33,725 bases of DNA from CAYGTK01 sp964352775 (GTDB taxonomy: Bacteria; Bacteroidota; Bacteroidia; Chitinophagales; CAIOSU01): the NCBI GenBank assembly GCA_964352775.1, contig CAYGTK010000011.1, forward strand, positions 1-33,725. Direction: 5' to 3'. Positions 7,244-14,912 of this stretch are shown piece after piece (the first letter of the stretch is position 1; each line of letters starts with the position of its first letter). Both the position numbers and the translations under genes were made by a program. The notes beneath the pieces are model-generated. The model saw nothing but the letters and a program-made list of their open reading frames with translations, was not told the origin of the DNA and made no database searches.

Positions 7244-9673
7244 CTAACGCACAATGAACTTACCAGCGCCAACACTATCTTTAGCTTCTCCGCTTATGCG
7301 GTAGAAGTACATTCCCTTTTGGTACACATCACCACTTAGATGAACTGTATTTGATTTACTAGTAGCAGAATGAACACGTTTTCCAACTGCATCAAATACT
7401 TCAACCGTATATGTTTCTCCGACAACTCCTTCCCATTCTATTGTGGCAGTTCTGTCAAATGGATTAGGATACACCTTGGTAGCCAATTCATTACCAAGTG
7501 TTTCTTCCACCCCAGTTGTGCCATCTATAGTCACGTACTTGCTATCACTATCGTAGCAGTTATTAAGGTCGCTGAATGTGGTCAAGGTTACCAAATACGT
7601 TTCTCGTTGGGTTAGCAAAGGGAATTCATGTAACGGATCTCTAGTTGTTGAGCTAGTACCATCTCCAAAGTCCCAGTATTGCTTACTGTAGTTACCTGTA
7701 GACCCATTAGTAAATTGCACCCGATTGGTTCTTACAATTCCGAATTGATAGTTGAATTGCGTTCTACAAGCTCCACTATTACATGACCCATTGCTCCAAA
7801 GTGTTATTCCACTTCCATAATAGGCTTCGCAGCTATTTTGATAAGTCTGTCCGTCACATCCACAAACTGGATCTATAACTGCAGGGCAAACAACAGCAGA
7901 GTCTATTAACGAAGTGTCTACACAAGAAAGGTTATTGTAATCAATAATAATTGGGACACAAAAGTCATCAACACAAGTTTGTGCCGAATCAGATACCGTT
8001 AAGCACACCACTACCGTATCTGGCAATAAGTAGTTGAAGAATGGGTTCTGCGAGCTTGAAGTATCTCCGTTAGATATAACCCATCGCCAGTTGGCTATAT
8101 CGCCTGTGCTTTGGTCCGTAATTATCAAGCCATAACCTATGGCGGTAGGTGTAACGGTGTAACTAAAGTTGGCCCTACAGTTACTTGCATTACAAGGCCC
8201 AGCAGTATATTGAGAAACCCCAAAGTAATTAGTGGCCACACAAGCATTAAAATACGTTTGACCATTGCAGCCGCAAACTGGTATGTTCACATTATTGCAA
8301 AGCACTTGCCTATCAATTAGAGAGGTGTCAATACAGTTATTGATGTTGTTAACTATAACGATCTGGCAATAGGTGTCCGTGCAGCTATCAATAGTACTGG
8401 CTACTGTTAAGCATACTTGATATACACCTGGGCTATAAGTATGAACAGGAGTAGCAACACTACTATTAGTCCCATCATCAAAAGTCCAGTTGTAGATAGT
8501 ATTAGGTGCTAAACCAACTGGACTGAAGGCAACTGAAGAGCCACTTTGACTATAGTTGAAAACAGCAGTACAATTTCCAGTACCGCCACATGGTCCATTC
8601 GTCCAGCTAGTAATGCCGTTATAGGTATAGGCAATGCAAGAGTTATCGTAAGTAACCCCATCGCAACCACAAACAGGCACAAAAGCGTAGGGGCAAGGCC
8701 TAGTAGTATCGATAACTGTAGGGTCGTAACAGTTACCTACGGCGTATAGGTTAATGGCTTCGCAATAAGTATCAAAACAATTGGTAGAAGCATTAGACAC
8801 AATAAGACAGATGCTAACTATACTATCCGTTAACGAACTAGCTATATAGGTATAAGCGGGTTCAAATTGGGTAGAAGTATCTCCATTACCGAAATCCCAG
8901 TAGCTGTTCGTAAAACCACCTGTAGACTTATTTTCAAGAATTACGGAATAACCTGCAAAACCTACTATCACGGTATAATCAAAATCAGCATCGCAAACAT
9001 TTGCACTTCCACATGCTCCATTCGTCCAGCTGGTAACGCCATTCAAGCTAAGTGCTTCACAAGAGTTATTGTAAGTAACTCCATCACAGCCGCATACTGG
9101 TGCTATTACCGTGGGGCATATTGCATTAAGGTCTATCTGTGAAGAATCAATACAGGAGTTACCCGTCTGATAAAGATCAATTATTTCGCAATAAGTACTG
9201 TAACAGATCGCCGCTGGGTCCCAGCCAGAAAGACAAACAGTAACTTTACCATCCACCGGAATGCTACTTGCAGAAAAAGTGTAAATAGGTTCAAATTGCA
9301 TTGAGGTATCTCCGTTACCAAAATCCCAACGGTAGTCGGTAGGTGCTCCTGTCGATATATTATCGAATGTAACCGTGTAACCACCAATACCTACTATGAT
9401 GGAATATTCAAAATCAGCTGTGCAAAAGCCAGCTTGGTTAGTACAATCACCTTGAAACCAATTACTAACTCCAGCAGTATTTCTAGCCTCGCAGGCATTG
9501 CTATAGGTTACTCCGTCGCAACCGCAAACGGGGTCAAAAACGGCAAAGCAGCCCGCATTAGGGTCAATGAGACTAGGATCTACGCAAGTAGCCATTACAG
9601 GTGTTGACGCTGCTAGCAAAATGCTACCAAACAATACGTTCAATAGCGGCTTGATAAAATTCATCGTTCTCAT
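7244..9673 (-). CDS. Secreted Kazal/PKD alternating-repeat protein with T9SS sorting domain
   Basis: 809 residues: a signal peptide (cut near PVMA-T), five Kazal-type inhibitor domains each followed by a PKD domain, and a type-A T9SS C-terminal domain. Each Kazal unit has six cysteines and the core PVCGCDGxTYxNxC (PVCGCNG in the fourth). Judging by the canonical spacing after the second cysteine, the predicted P1 residues are Ala, Thr, Tyr, Asn and Ala. PKD units show the WDFGNGDTS-type motif. The C-terminus has YPNPFDRTATIEW, then VFDAVGKRV and KGMYFYRISG, ending FIVR. It should be exported, processed by PorU, and attached or released outside the cell, where it could inhibit serine proteases. 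A second possible ATG lies at 9664. Last gene of a three-gene cluster, 2 bases after the orphan sorting-domain gene. Confidence 0.9.
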   Translation of the reverse strand: MRTMNFIKPLLNVLFGSILLAASTPVMATCVDPSLIDPNAGCFAVFDPVCGCDGVTYSNACEARNTAGVSNWFQGDCTNQAGFCTADFEYSIIVGIGGYTVTFDNISTGAPTDYRWDFGNGDTSMQFEPIYTFSASSIPVDGKVTVCLSGWDPAAICYSTYCEIIDLYQTGNSCIDSSQIDLNAICPTVIAPVCGCDGVTYNNSCEALSLNGVTSWTNGACGSANVCDADFDYTVIVGFAGYSVILENKSTGGFTNSYWDFGNGDTSTQFEPAYTYIASSLTDSIVSICLIVSNASTNCFDTYCEAINLYAVGNCYDPTVIDTTRPCPYAFVPVCGCDGVTYDNSCIAYTYNGITSWTNGPCGGTGNCTAVFNYSQSGSSVAFSPVGLAPNTIYNWTFDDGTNSSVATPVHTYSPGVYQVCLTVASTIDSCTDTYCQIVIVNNINNCIDTSLIDRQVLCNNVNIPVCGCNGQTYFNACVATNYFGVSQYTAGPCNASNCRANFSYTVTPTAIGYGLIITDQSTGDIANWRWVISNGDTSSSQNPFFNYLLPDTVVVCLTVSDSAQTCVDDFCVPIIIDYNNLSCVDTSLIDSAVVCPAVIDPVCGCDGQTYQNSCEAYYGSGITLWSNGSCNSGACRTQFNYQFGIVRTNRVQFTNGSTGNYSKQYWDFGDGTSSTTRDPLHEFPLLTQRETYLVTLTTFSDLNNCYDSDSKYVTIDGTTGVEETLGNELATKVYPNPFDRTATIEWEGVVGETYTVEVFDAVGKRVHSATSKSNTVHLSGDVYQKGMYFYRISGEAKDSVGAGKFIVR
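7530..9586 (-). repeat. Five-fold tandem Kazal-PKD module array within the 809-residue protein
   Basis: The segment encoding PVCGCxG recurs near 9512, 9081, 8658, 8262 and 7851, a period of about 431, 423, 396 and 411 bases. Each period encodes one Kazal unit plus one PKD unit. The DNA copies are clearly diverged, with the Kazal core the most conserved part, so the amplification is old and under selection rather than a recent duplication. The first two PKD units resemble each other most closely (both WDFGNGDTS and QFEP). Confidence 0.85.
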
Positions 9674-9675
9674 AA

Positions 9676-9912
9676 TTATAACAGTTTAATGTCTTGTGTA
9701 TACAATTTTTTACCCATGCGCACGGCTATTCTATATAGGCCGCCGCATAGTCCTGAAAGATCGAGCAACACATTCTCTTTGCGCTCAACTTGTAATTGTT
9801 TTAAGGTTTCTCCTTGTTCGTTACTCACAGTTACTTCTTGGCCCTTTTCACCTTGTAGGTCAATATAGGCATGCCGTAAAGTGGGCAATATGGATATGCG
9901 TGGATCTTTCAT
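9676..9912 (-). CDS. Orphan T9SS sorting-domain-like miniprotein
   Basis: A 78-residue protein that looks like a stand-alone T9SS type-A C-terminal domain. EVTVSNEQGETLKQL matches the usual V-x-V-x-D-xx-G-xx-V strand pair, VLLDLSGLCGGLYRIAVRMG matches the IDLSxLxxGxYxxxI segment, and KLYTQDIKLL resembles the final KKIVK strand. The YPNP start motif has become ILPTL, and there is no signal peptide. An in-frame stop just upstream (within 9913-9942) rules out an easy extension. It starts 30 bases after the stop of the dockerin-type cargo gene and ends 2 bases before the Kazal-PKD gene. It could be a remnant of a lost cargo gene or a small cytoplasmic protein; coding is supported by the operon-like fit and family resemblance. 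Confidence 0.65.
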   Translation of the reverse strand: MKDPRISILPTLRHAYIDLQGEKGQEVTVSNEQGETLKQLQVERKENVLLDLSGLCGGLYRIAVRMGKKLYTQDIKLL

Positions 9913-9942
9913 GGCTTTCTTTTCAATAGGTTAAAGGTCAAT

Positions 9943-11346
9943 TCATCGTTTTACAATTTTTTGCATGACCTTTCGGTCGTTGTGCTGGTTTACTAGCAGG
10001 TAGTACACTCCACTAGGCAGCTCGATTAGGTCAAGGCTGGTTTTCATTATGGGTTTTTGGAAAGTATGAGATAACCACTGGCGTCCCAGTGGGTCTATAA
10101 TGGAATAAGTTTCGATAGGCTCTGTAGCACTTACTATTACAGATCCATTAGTAGGGTTGGGGTATATATTGATTCTAGCTTGGCCTTTTTTAATGGGCAG
10201 TATAGGCGAACTAGAGACAACCTCGTAAACTAAAACAGAATCAATAGAACCTCGTGTTTGTATCTCATTCTCTGCAGCATCTATTAGTAGAACATTGTTG
10301 ATACGCAGATATAGATACTGACTGATAACCCCATCCTTCTGCGCTAGATTATCTTCCATTACAAAACTCACCGTACCCACTTCACTCACTATTTGCGCAT
10401 CAGTTTGATCAGTTCGAGTAATACCTGATTGTATTTCTTCTTGGCCGTACAGATCTTTACTTAACTCAAGAAGATCTGCTGGTGAACCAATATCAGTAGT
10501 TGCGTAGCTAATACTAGCCGAACCACTATCCACAAGTGCAGGGTCATATTCCAGAGAAAAGGCGATACCATACATGTTCTGTACAGGCTGGCCATTCTCC
10601 TCCACTAATATCTTGTAACTAACCGATGAGCCCACTGGCACGCTATCTTCCAGAATTTCTAAAAACACCCTAACATCACCATTGGTGTAGTTGCCAAAGT
10701 CATTGTCTTCAAATGAATTGAAGATAGTTTTACCATAATTCTTACTAATTGCTCGCAAGTCAAAAGCATCTACTACACCATCACCATCAGAATCTGCATG
10801 ACGAAAATTAGTGCCATCAGAAAAAGTAGAATTAGGTATACTAGCAAAGTCAATAGCGGGTTTAGGGGCAAAATTGGTAGAAGTATCTGACCGAACAGGG
10901 CCAAGGCTACCAAAAGCTAAGCCAATTGCAAGCACATCATTATTATCTACCACTCCATCGTTATCAGCATCTCCTGGCCACACACAGCCTGCACATACTT
11001 GTACTTGTTTAGTAATAGTATCTAAGCAACTTACATTACCCGTTTGACCTATGATCAATTGCACTTGAAAATTTCCACCCGTAGTATATGCATGCATGGG
11101 ACTTGGGCCTGTTGAGGTGTTACCATCTCCAAAGTCCCAATTATAGTTTATCCCCCCAATGCCTGCATTTGTCAGTACACTTCTATCATCGAACTGTACC
11201 ATCAGTCCACTAGTTGAAAAGCGGAAATCGGCATCGCAAGCCTTCAGGTTTGTTTGAGTAAACAAAAATGCAAAAGCGAATAGCATGCAATAACTCGTAA
11301 ACCCAATTGGGAAAGCTATTTTAGAGGTAGTGTTGTAGATACGCAT
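9943..11346 (-). CDS. Secreted PKD/dockerin/cohesin-like protein with T9SS sorting domain
   Basis: 467 residues. A signal segment (about 12-31) precedes a PKD domain (about 37-117, with NWDFGDGNTS). Two calcium-loop motifs of dockerin type follow: DADNDGVVDNND (126-137) and DSDGDGVVDAFD (185-196), each with the trailing helix seen in dockerins. Residues about 225-375 resemble a cohesin-like beta-sandwich (VPVGSSVSYKILVEE, then FSLEYDPALV, then EVGTVSFVME), though this call is tentative. The C-terminus is a type-A T9SS domain beginning IYPNPTNGSVIVS and ending IVKR. It is presumably a cell-surface or released scaffold or adhesion protein. First gene of the minus-strand cargo cluster; the 270-base divergent spacer upstream must hold its promoter. 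Confidence 0.85.
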   Translation of the reverse strand: MRIYNTTSKIAFPIGFTSYCMLFAFAFLFTQTNLKACDADFRFSTSGLMVQFDDRSVLTNAGIGGINYNWDFGDGNTSTGPSPMHAYTTGGNFQVQLIIGQTGNVSCLDTITKQVQVCAGCVWPGDADNDGVVDNNDVLAIGLAFGSLGPVRSDTSTNFAPKPAIDFASIPNSTFSDGTNFRHADSDGDGVVDAFDLRAISKNYGKTIFNSFEDNDFGNYTNGDVRVFLEILEDSVPVGSSVSYKILVEENGQPVQNMYGIAFSLEYDPALVDSGSASISYATTDIGSPADLLELSKDLYGQEEIQSGITRTDQTDAQIVSEVGTVSFVMEDNLAQKDGVISQYLYLRINNVLLIDAAENEIQTRGSIDSVLVYEVVSSSPILPIKKGQARINIYPNPTNGSVIVSATEPIETYSIIDPLGRQWLSHTFQKPIMKTSLDLIELPSGVYYLLVNQHNDRKVMQKIVKR

Positions 11347-11616
11347 AACTGGTAGATTTTGCTGACGATGTAAAACTCAACCATTATCTGACGGAACACA
11401 AGAACATTTTTAGCCCTTTTCCGATATTTTCTACCTAAAACATCATGAGTTTTCAGTTGAAAAAACTTAACCAAAACCTTTTTAATATTTTGACAACCAA
11501 TTATTTAGAAGTGAAGTTCTAATCAGATAGTTATCAGTAAACTTTTCAATTTTCCGAAAAAATAGTTCGTTTTTGCCGTATATTTCCATCTCCATTTTAC
11601 TTGAAAATGACACAAA

Positions 11617-13035
11617 TTGCAGGGCAGCAAGCTAATTGATGTACTTAGAACCCTTGGTAACAAGGAATTGAAGAAGCTGGAGCTTTTTATCCGCTCACCA
11701 TTTTTCAATACTACAGAAGAGGTTACCCTTTTATTTCAAGCCATAAAAAAGCATGCTCCTGAATTCAATAGAACGAAATTAGAGAAGAGTGCTATTTACA
11801 AAGCTGCTTTAGGAAAAAGACCTTATGATGAGAAGAAGTTAGGCTACTGGATGACCGACCTGCTTAAACTCACCGAGCGTTTCCTCGCCTATCGTCAATT
11901 GGAAGAACGCACATTACAAGGAGAGCTATACCTAATGCAACGTTACGCAGATGCTGGCTTAGAGAAACACTACAATAGCACCTTGAACCAAGCCCGAAAG
12001 CAACAAGATCAATACCCCTATTTAGATGCTGAACACTTTTACAGAGAATTTCAGCTAGAGGCCACAAATAATCGTTACTTCGACCAACTTAGACAGCATC
12101 GATACGATGATAGTCTGCAGAAGGCAATAGATAGCCTAGACAGGTATTATCTAACGCTAAAACTGAAGTATAGCTGCGAGATATTCAATCGGAAAAATGT
12201 GGTGGCCGCCGATTATGAGATACGGTTGTTGGACGAAATATTACTATACGTTAAAGACCAAGACCTTACGGAAGCACCTACCGTAGGAGTGTATTACCGT
12301 ATATTGATGACCCTAACTGATAGTGGGAACGAACAGCACTTCGTGGAGCTAAAAAGACTCTTGAAGGAGCACACCAAAGTATTTTCACCTCAAGAGGCTC
12401 GTGACATGTACGCCTACGCACAGAACTACTGTATAAAGCGAATAAATAGCGGTCAGTCCGAGTACTTTAATGAGCTGTTCGGCCTCTATCAGCGAGCCTT
12501 GGAAACTGACACCTTGATAGTTGGGAAACACCTATCGCCTTGGACGTATAAAAACATCATTGGGGCAGGTCTACGAATAAAGGAGTACGATTGGGTAAAG
12601 AATTTCATCCACGAGTACAAAGACCGTATTGCGCCTGAATTTCGAGAAAATGCTTTCACCTTCAATTTAGCCACCTTCCATTTTAACACAGGTAAACCTG
12701 AAAAGGCGATGGAATTGCTAAATGGGGTAGAATTCACCGATGTATTTTACAATCTGGATAGTAAGGCAATGCTACTACGTATTTACTACGAAATGGATGC
12801 TGATGAAGCCATGCGCTCTCTTATTGAGTCGTTCAACGCCTATATCAGGCGCAATAAGCTTATATCCGACCATCAAAAGACCATTTACAAGAACATGATC
12901 AAGTTCACCCGACAAATGGCAGGGCTATTCAACCCAAAAAAAGAACAAGTAGAAAGTCTCCGCAAAGAAATTGAAGAGACCAAGCAAGTAGCCTATCGGA
13001 ATTGGTTATTAGAGAAGGTGAAGGAGCTTGGATAG
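11617..13035 (+). CDS. Conserved Bacteroidota helical-repeat protein of unknown function
   Basis: 472 residues, no signal peptide, almost entirely helical, with many Tyr, Leu and charged residues and a TPR-like look in the second half (for example AFTFNLATFHFNTGKPEKAMELL). The N-terminus SKLIDVLRTLGNKELKKLELFIRSPFFN is a signature I associate with a Bacteroidota-wide hypothetical family; no function is known to me. The start is TTG: an in-frame stop at 11608-11610 leaves TTG at 11617 as the first usable codon, and the next ATG lies far inside. An out-of-frame ATG at 11607 would join the frame if one base were missing. Divergent from the T9SS cargo cluster, and followed by trmB after a spacer with an inverted repeat. 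Confidence 0.75.
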   Translation: MQGSKLIDVLRTLGNKELKKLELFIRSPFFNTTEEVTLLFQAIKKHAPEFNRTKLEKSAIYKAALGKRPYDEKKLGYWMTDLLKLTERFLAYRQLEERTLQGELYLMQRYADAGLEKHYNSTLNQARKQQDQYPYLDAEHFYREFQLEATNNRYFDQLRQHRYDDSLQKAIDSLDRYYLTLKLKYSCEIFNRKNVVAADYEIRLLDEILLYVKDQDLTEAPTVGVYYRILMTLTDSGNEQHFVELKRLLKEHTKVFSPQEARDMYAYAQNYCIKRINSGQSEYFNELFGLYQRALETDTLIVGKHLSPWTYKNIIGAGLRIKEYDWVKNFIHEYKDRIAPEFRENAFTFNLATFHFNTGKPEKAMELLNGVEFTDVFYNLDSKAMLLRIYYEMDADEAMRSLIESFNAYIRRNKLISDHQKTIYKNMIKFTRQMAGLFNPKKEQVESLRKEIEETKQVAYRNWLLEKVKELG

Positions 13036-13051
13036 ATGCATACGAGACGCT

Positions 13052-13090
13052 AGAACCAAGACAATGATCTGATTCCCTAATCTTGGTTCT
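13052..13090. repeat. Inverted repeat between the helical-repeat gene and trmB
   Basis: Perfect 10-bp arms, AGAACCAAGA at 13052-13061 and TCTTGGTTCT at 13081-13090, surround a 19-base loop. No T-run follows, so it is not a classical terminator. The right arm lies just upstream of the trmB minus-7 box. It may help end the upstream transcript or bind a regulator; no function is assigned. Confidence 0.45.
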
Positions 13091-13111
13091 GGTATCTAAC
13101 ATCTGATCTTC

Positions 13112-13119
13112 TATTTTTG
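13112..13119 (+). promoter_or_regulatory. Minus-7 box (TATTTTTG) for trmB
   Basis: Exact match to the Bacteroidota TAnnTTTG element, ending 8 bases before the trmB ATG. Transcription would then start within a few bases of the ATG, giving a leaderless or near-leaderless mRNA. The nearest TTG (13083-13085) is 26 bases upstream, slightly too far for an ideal minus-33 element. Confidence 0.5.
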
Positions 13120-13127
13120 CACCCGCT

Positions 13128-13814
13128 ATGGGAGGAAAAGCTAAACAGCAAAAATTCGATGCTATTCGCGAAATGCATCACGTGTTTCAGATAGAACGCT
13201 ATGATAGACCTGTTTTACAAGACCATACTGGAAAAGATATTGAGCTGAAAGGCAAGTGGCACGAACTGGCTTTTGGGAATGACAAGCCCATCACCTTAGA
13301 GCTGGCCTGCGGAAAAGGAGAATATAGTACTGGCATGGGACAGTCATATCCTGAGAGGAATTTTATTGGTGTGGATATAAAAGGAAACCGCATTTTCTAT
13401 GGTGCTCGTCGCTCCAAAGAGATGGGCTTAGATAATGTAAAATTCCTTCGCACCAAGATCGATCTAATGCCTCGTTTTTTTGCAGCTAATGAGGTAGATG
13501 AGATATGGATCATATTTCCTGATCCATTTCCAAAAAGTGGAAGTGTAAATCGCCGATTAACTTCGCCGCCTTATTTGGATATTTATCGCGGTTTTTTGAA
13601 ACCTGGGGGAACAGTAAATCTTAAGACGGATGCAGACTCACTATATGAATATACTTGCGAGATATTAAAAGAACAGCAACTCGAAGTATTGGTTAACGAC
13701 TCTGATATCTATAAAGAAGGAGAGGCTGACCCGCCATTGAACATAAAGACCTACTACGAAGGCCTACACTTGGAAGACAAGAAAACGATAAAGTACTTAA
13801 AATTCGTCCCATAG
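13128..13814 (+). CDS. trmB: tRNA (guanine-N7-)-methyltransferase
   Basis: 228 residues, close to the family norm. It uses S-adenosylmethionine to methylate guanosine 46 in the variable loop of tRNAs. The SAM-binding motif is LELACGKGEY (57-66), followed by GVDIKGNRI (81-89), with the acidic residue expected to contact the ribose of SAM. The signature FPDPFPK (130-136), with NRRLTSPPYL after it, is the TrmB-specific PDPWPK-type loop with Phe in place of Trp. NLKTDADSLYEY comes later, as in the family. The lysine-rich N-terminus (GGKAKQQKF) fits tRNA binding. The 3' end overlaps the converging TrpF-like gene by 18 bases. Confidence 0.95.
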   Translation: MGGKAKQQKFDAIREMHHVFQIERYDRPVLQDHTGKDIELKGKWHELAFGNDKPITLELACGKGEYSTGMGQSYPERNFIGVDIKGNRIFYGARRSKEMGLDNVKFLRTKIDLMPRFFAANEVDEIWIIFPDPFPKSGSVNRRLTSPPYLDIYRGFLKPGGTVNLKTDADSLYEYTCEILKEQQLEVLVNDSDIYKEGEADPPLNIKTYYEGLHLEDKKTIKYLKFVP

Positions 13815-14408
13815 TCTGTCGAACAATACGTCTAACTCCTCAAAAGAACGGACACCTATTTGCTCTTCCAAACCACCTGACACTTCTATAGCCTCTATAC
13901 CTAACTGCTCTGCAAGTTCCAATTCTTCAACACCACTTCCCGCTGACAGTATAACAGAGTGAGTATCTACTAGCTCCTTTATAAGTGGCCTTGCGGTAGC
14001 AAGAACTTCAGCCCCCTCCTCAAGTTGAAGTAATACAGCTTCAACTTTATTGCCAAATGGCTTAAGCGATACTAACCCGTTGCTTTGTAGCGTTTCCAGA
14101 TCTACGATAGGAATAAACTGCCCATCGAACTTATCCATTTGAGTATGCCAGTCATTAACATGAGATTGCACAGTAGGAATGTTCAACACCATCGCTGCCT
14201 CTAGCTGTTTGCTAATATTACTACCGCTCAGTTGCGCAACCATTTTCGGGCCTTGTAGCCATTCCATTATCTGTTGAGCTATTCTGGGCTCTATATATCG
14301 TTCATGGTCAGGATTAAAATCGAAACCTAACCAAGCCACTTCTTTACTGGAAAAATAACGAGCATCGGTTAAATTTTGGATGCTGCCTGCTTTCACTTTA
14401 ATTTGCAT
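13797..14408 (-). CDS. TrpF-like (phosphoribosylanthranilate isomerase-like) beta/alpha-barrel protein lacking the catalytic Cys
   Basis: 203 residues from the ATG at 14408; an ATG at 14423 adds five residues. The fold matches TrpF: IKVKAGSIQNLTDARYFSS aligns with the family start (KICGLTxxxDA), then WLGFDFNPDHERYIEP with GFVFxxxSPRY, and at the end AIEVSGGLEEQIGVRSFEEL with DVSSGVExxxGxKDxxKI. In TrpF the cysteine of KICG is the general base; here the sequence is KVKAGS, so that cysteine is missing. It is not in a trp operon. Normal isomerase activity is therefore doubtful; a different reaction or a binding role is possible. Its start lies 16 bases from the divergent alkyltransferase-like gene. 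Confidence 0.75.
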   Translation of the reverse strand: MQIKVKAGSIQNLTDARYFSSKEVAWLGFDFNPDHERYIEPRIAQQIMEWLQGPKMVAQLSGSNISKQLEAAMVLNIPTVQSHVNDWHTQMDKFDGQFIPIVDLETLQSNGLVSLKPFGNKVEAVLLQLEEGAEVLATARPLIKELVDTHSVILSAGSGVEELELAEQLGIEAIEVSGGLEEQIGVRSFEELDVLFDRLWDEF

Positions 14409-14424
14409 AACACGAAGGTACATT

Positions 14425-14808
14425 ATGCCCAGTAAAACATCCGCCGACTTCTTCCAAAAAGTATATGCCGTAGCTAGAGAGATACCTTACGGTAGAGTAA
14501 CCTCATATGGAGCTATAGCCAAATACCTAGGCTCAGGTCGGTCTGCGCGCATGGTGGGTTGGGCAATGAATGCTTCTTTCAATCAATTTCAAGCTGTGCC
14601 TGCCCATAGAGTAGTCAATCGCTTGGGGCTTTTAAGCGGAAGACACCACTTTGGTTATGAGAGTCAAATGGAAGAAATGCTAGAACGGGAAGATATAGAT
14701 GTAGCCAACTTTAAAGTGAAAGAATTTAAAACACTCTTCTGGGACCCTATGGAGGAGATGCCCGATGCAGCAAAATGGTTGAAGGAAAAGGGCTTTGAAG
14801 TAAAATAA
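14425..14808 (+). CDS. Alkyltransferase-like (ATL) protein, Cys replaced by Ala
   Basis: 127 residues from the ATG at 14425; the frame is open to 14380, but that would run into the divergent gene. It matches the DNA-binding domain of O6-alkylguanine-DNA alkyltransferases: YGRVTSYGAIAKYLGSGRSARMVGWAMN (22-49), including the helix-turn-helix and arginine finger, then VPAHRVV (58-64). In true alkyltransferases this motif is PCHRV, with Cys accepting the alkyl group; here it is Ala60. ATL proteins bind O6-alkylguanine, flip it out, and hand the lesion to nucleotide excision repair. An Ala at this position is known in the Thermus ATL. It follows the TrpF-like gene divergently with almost no spacer. 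Confidence 0.88.
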   Translation: MPSKTSADFFQKVYAVAREIPYGRVTSYGAIAKYLGSGRSARMVGWAMNASFNQFQAVPAHRVVNRLGLLSGRHHFGYESQMEEMLEREDIDVANFKVKEFKTLFWDPMEEMPDAAKWLKEKGFEVK

Positions 14809-14912
14809 AGCACAGGTTTTTGTAAACTTTAATTAGAGTTTGGAGTTTTAAATGTGCCTCACATTCAGTATTATTGTGGCGCATTAAGAAACCTAAAATA
14901 TAATAACCTTCC

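Noticed and set aside
7370..9142. Several plus-strand open frames of 67-91 codons opposite the Kazal-PKD gene
   Set aside because: They are antisense shadows of a repetitive gene, show no domain and have no promoter.
11347..11616. Divergent 270-base spacer examined for a small RNA, riboswitch or promoter boxes
   Set aside because: Only A/T-rich sequence with weak imperfect hairpins; no exact TAnnTTTG box on either strand.
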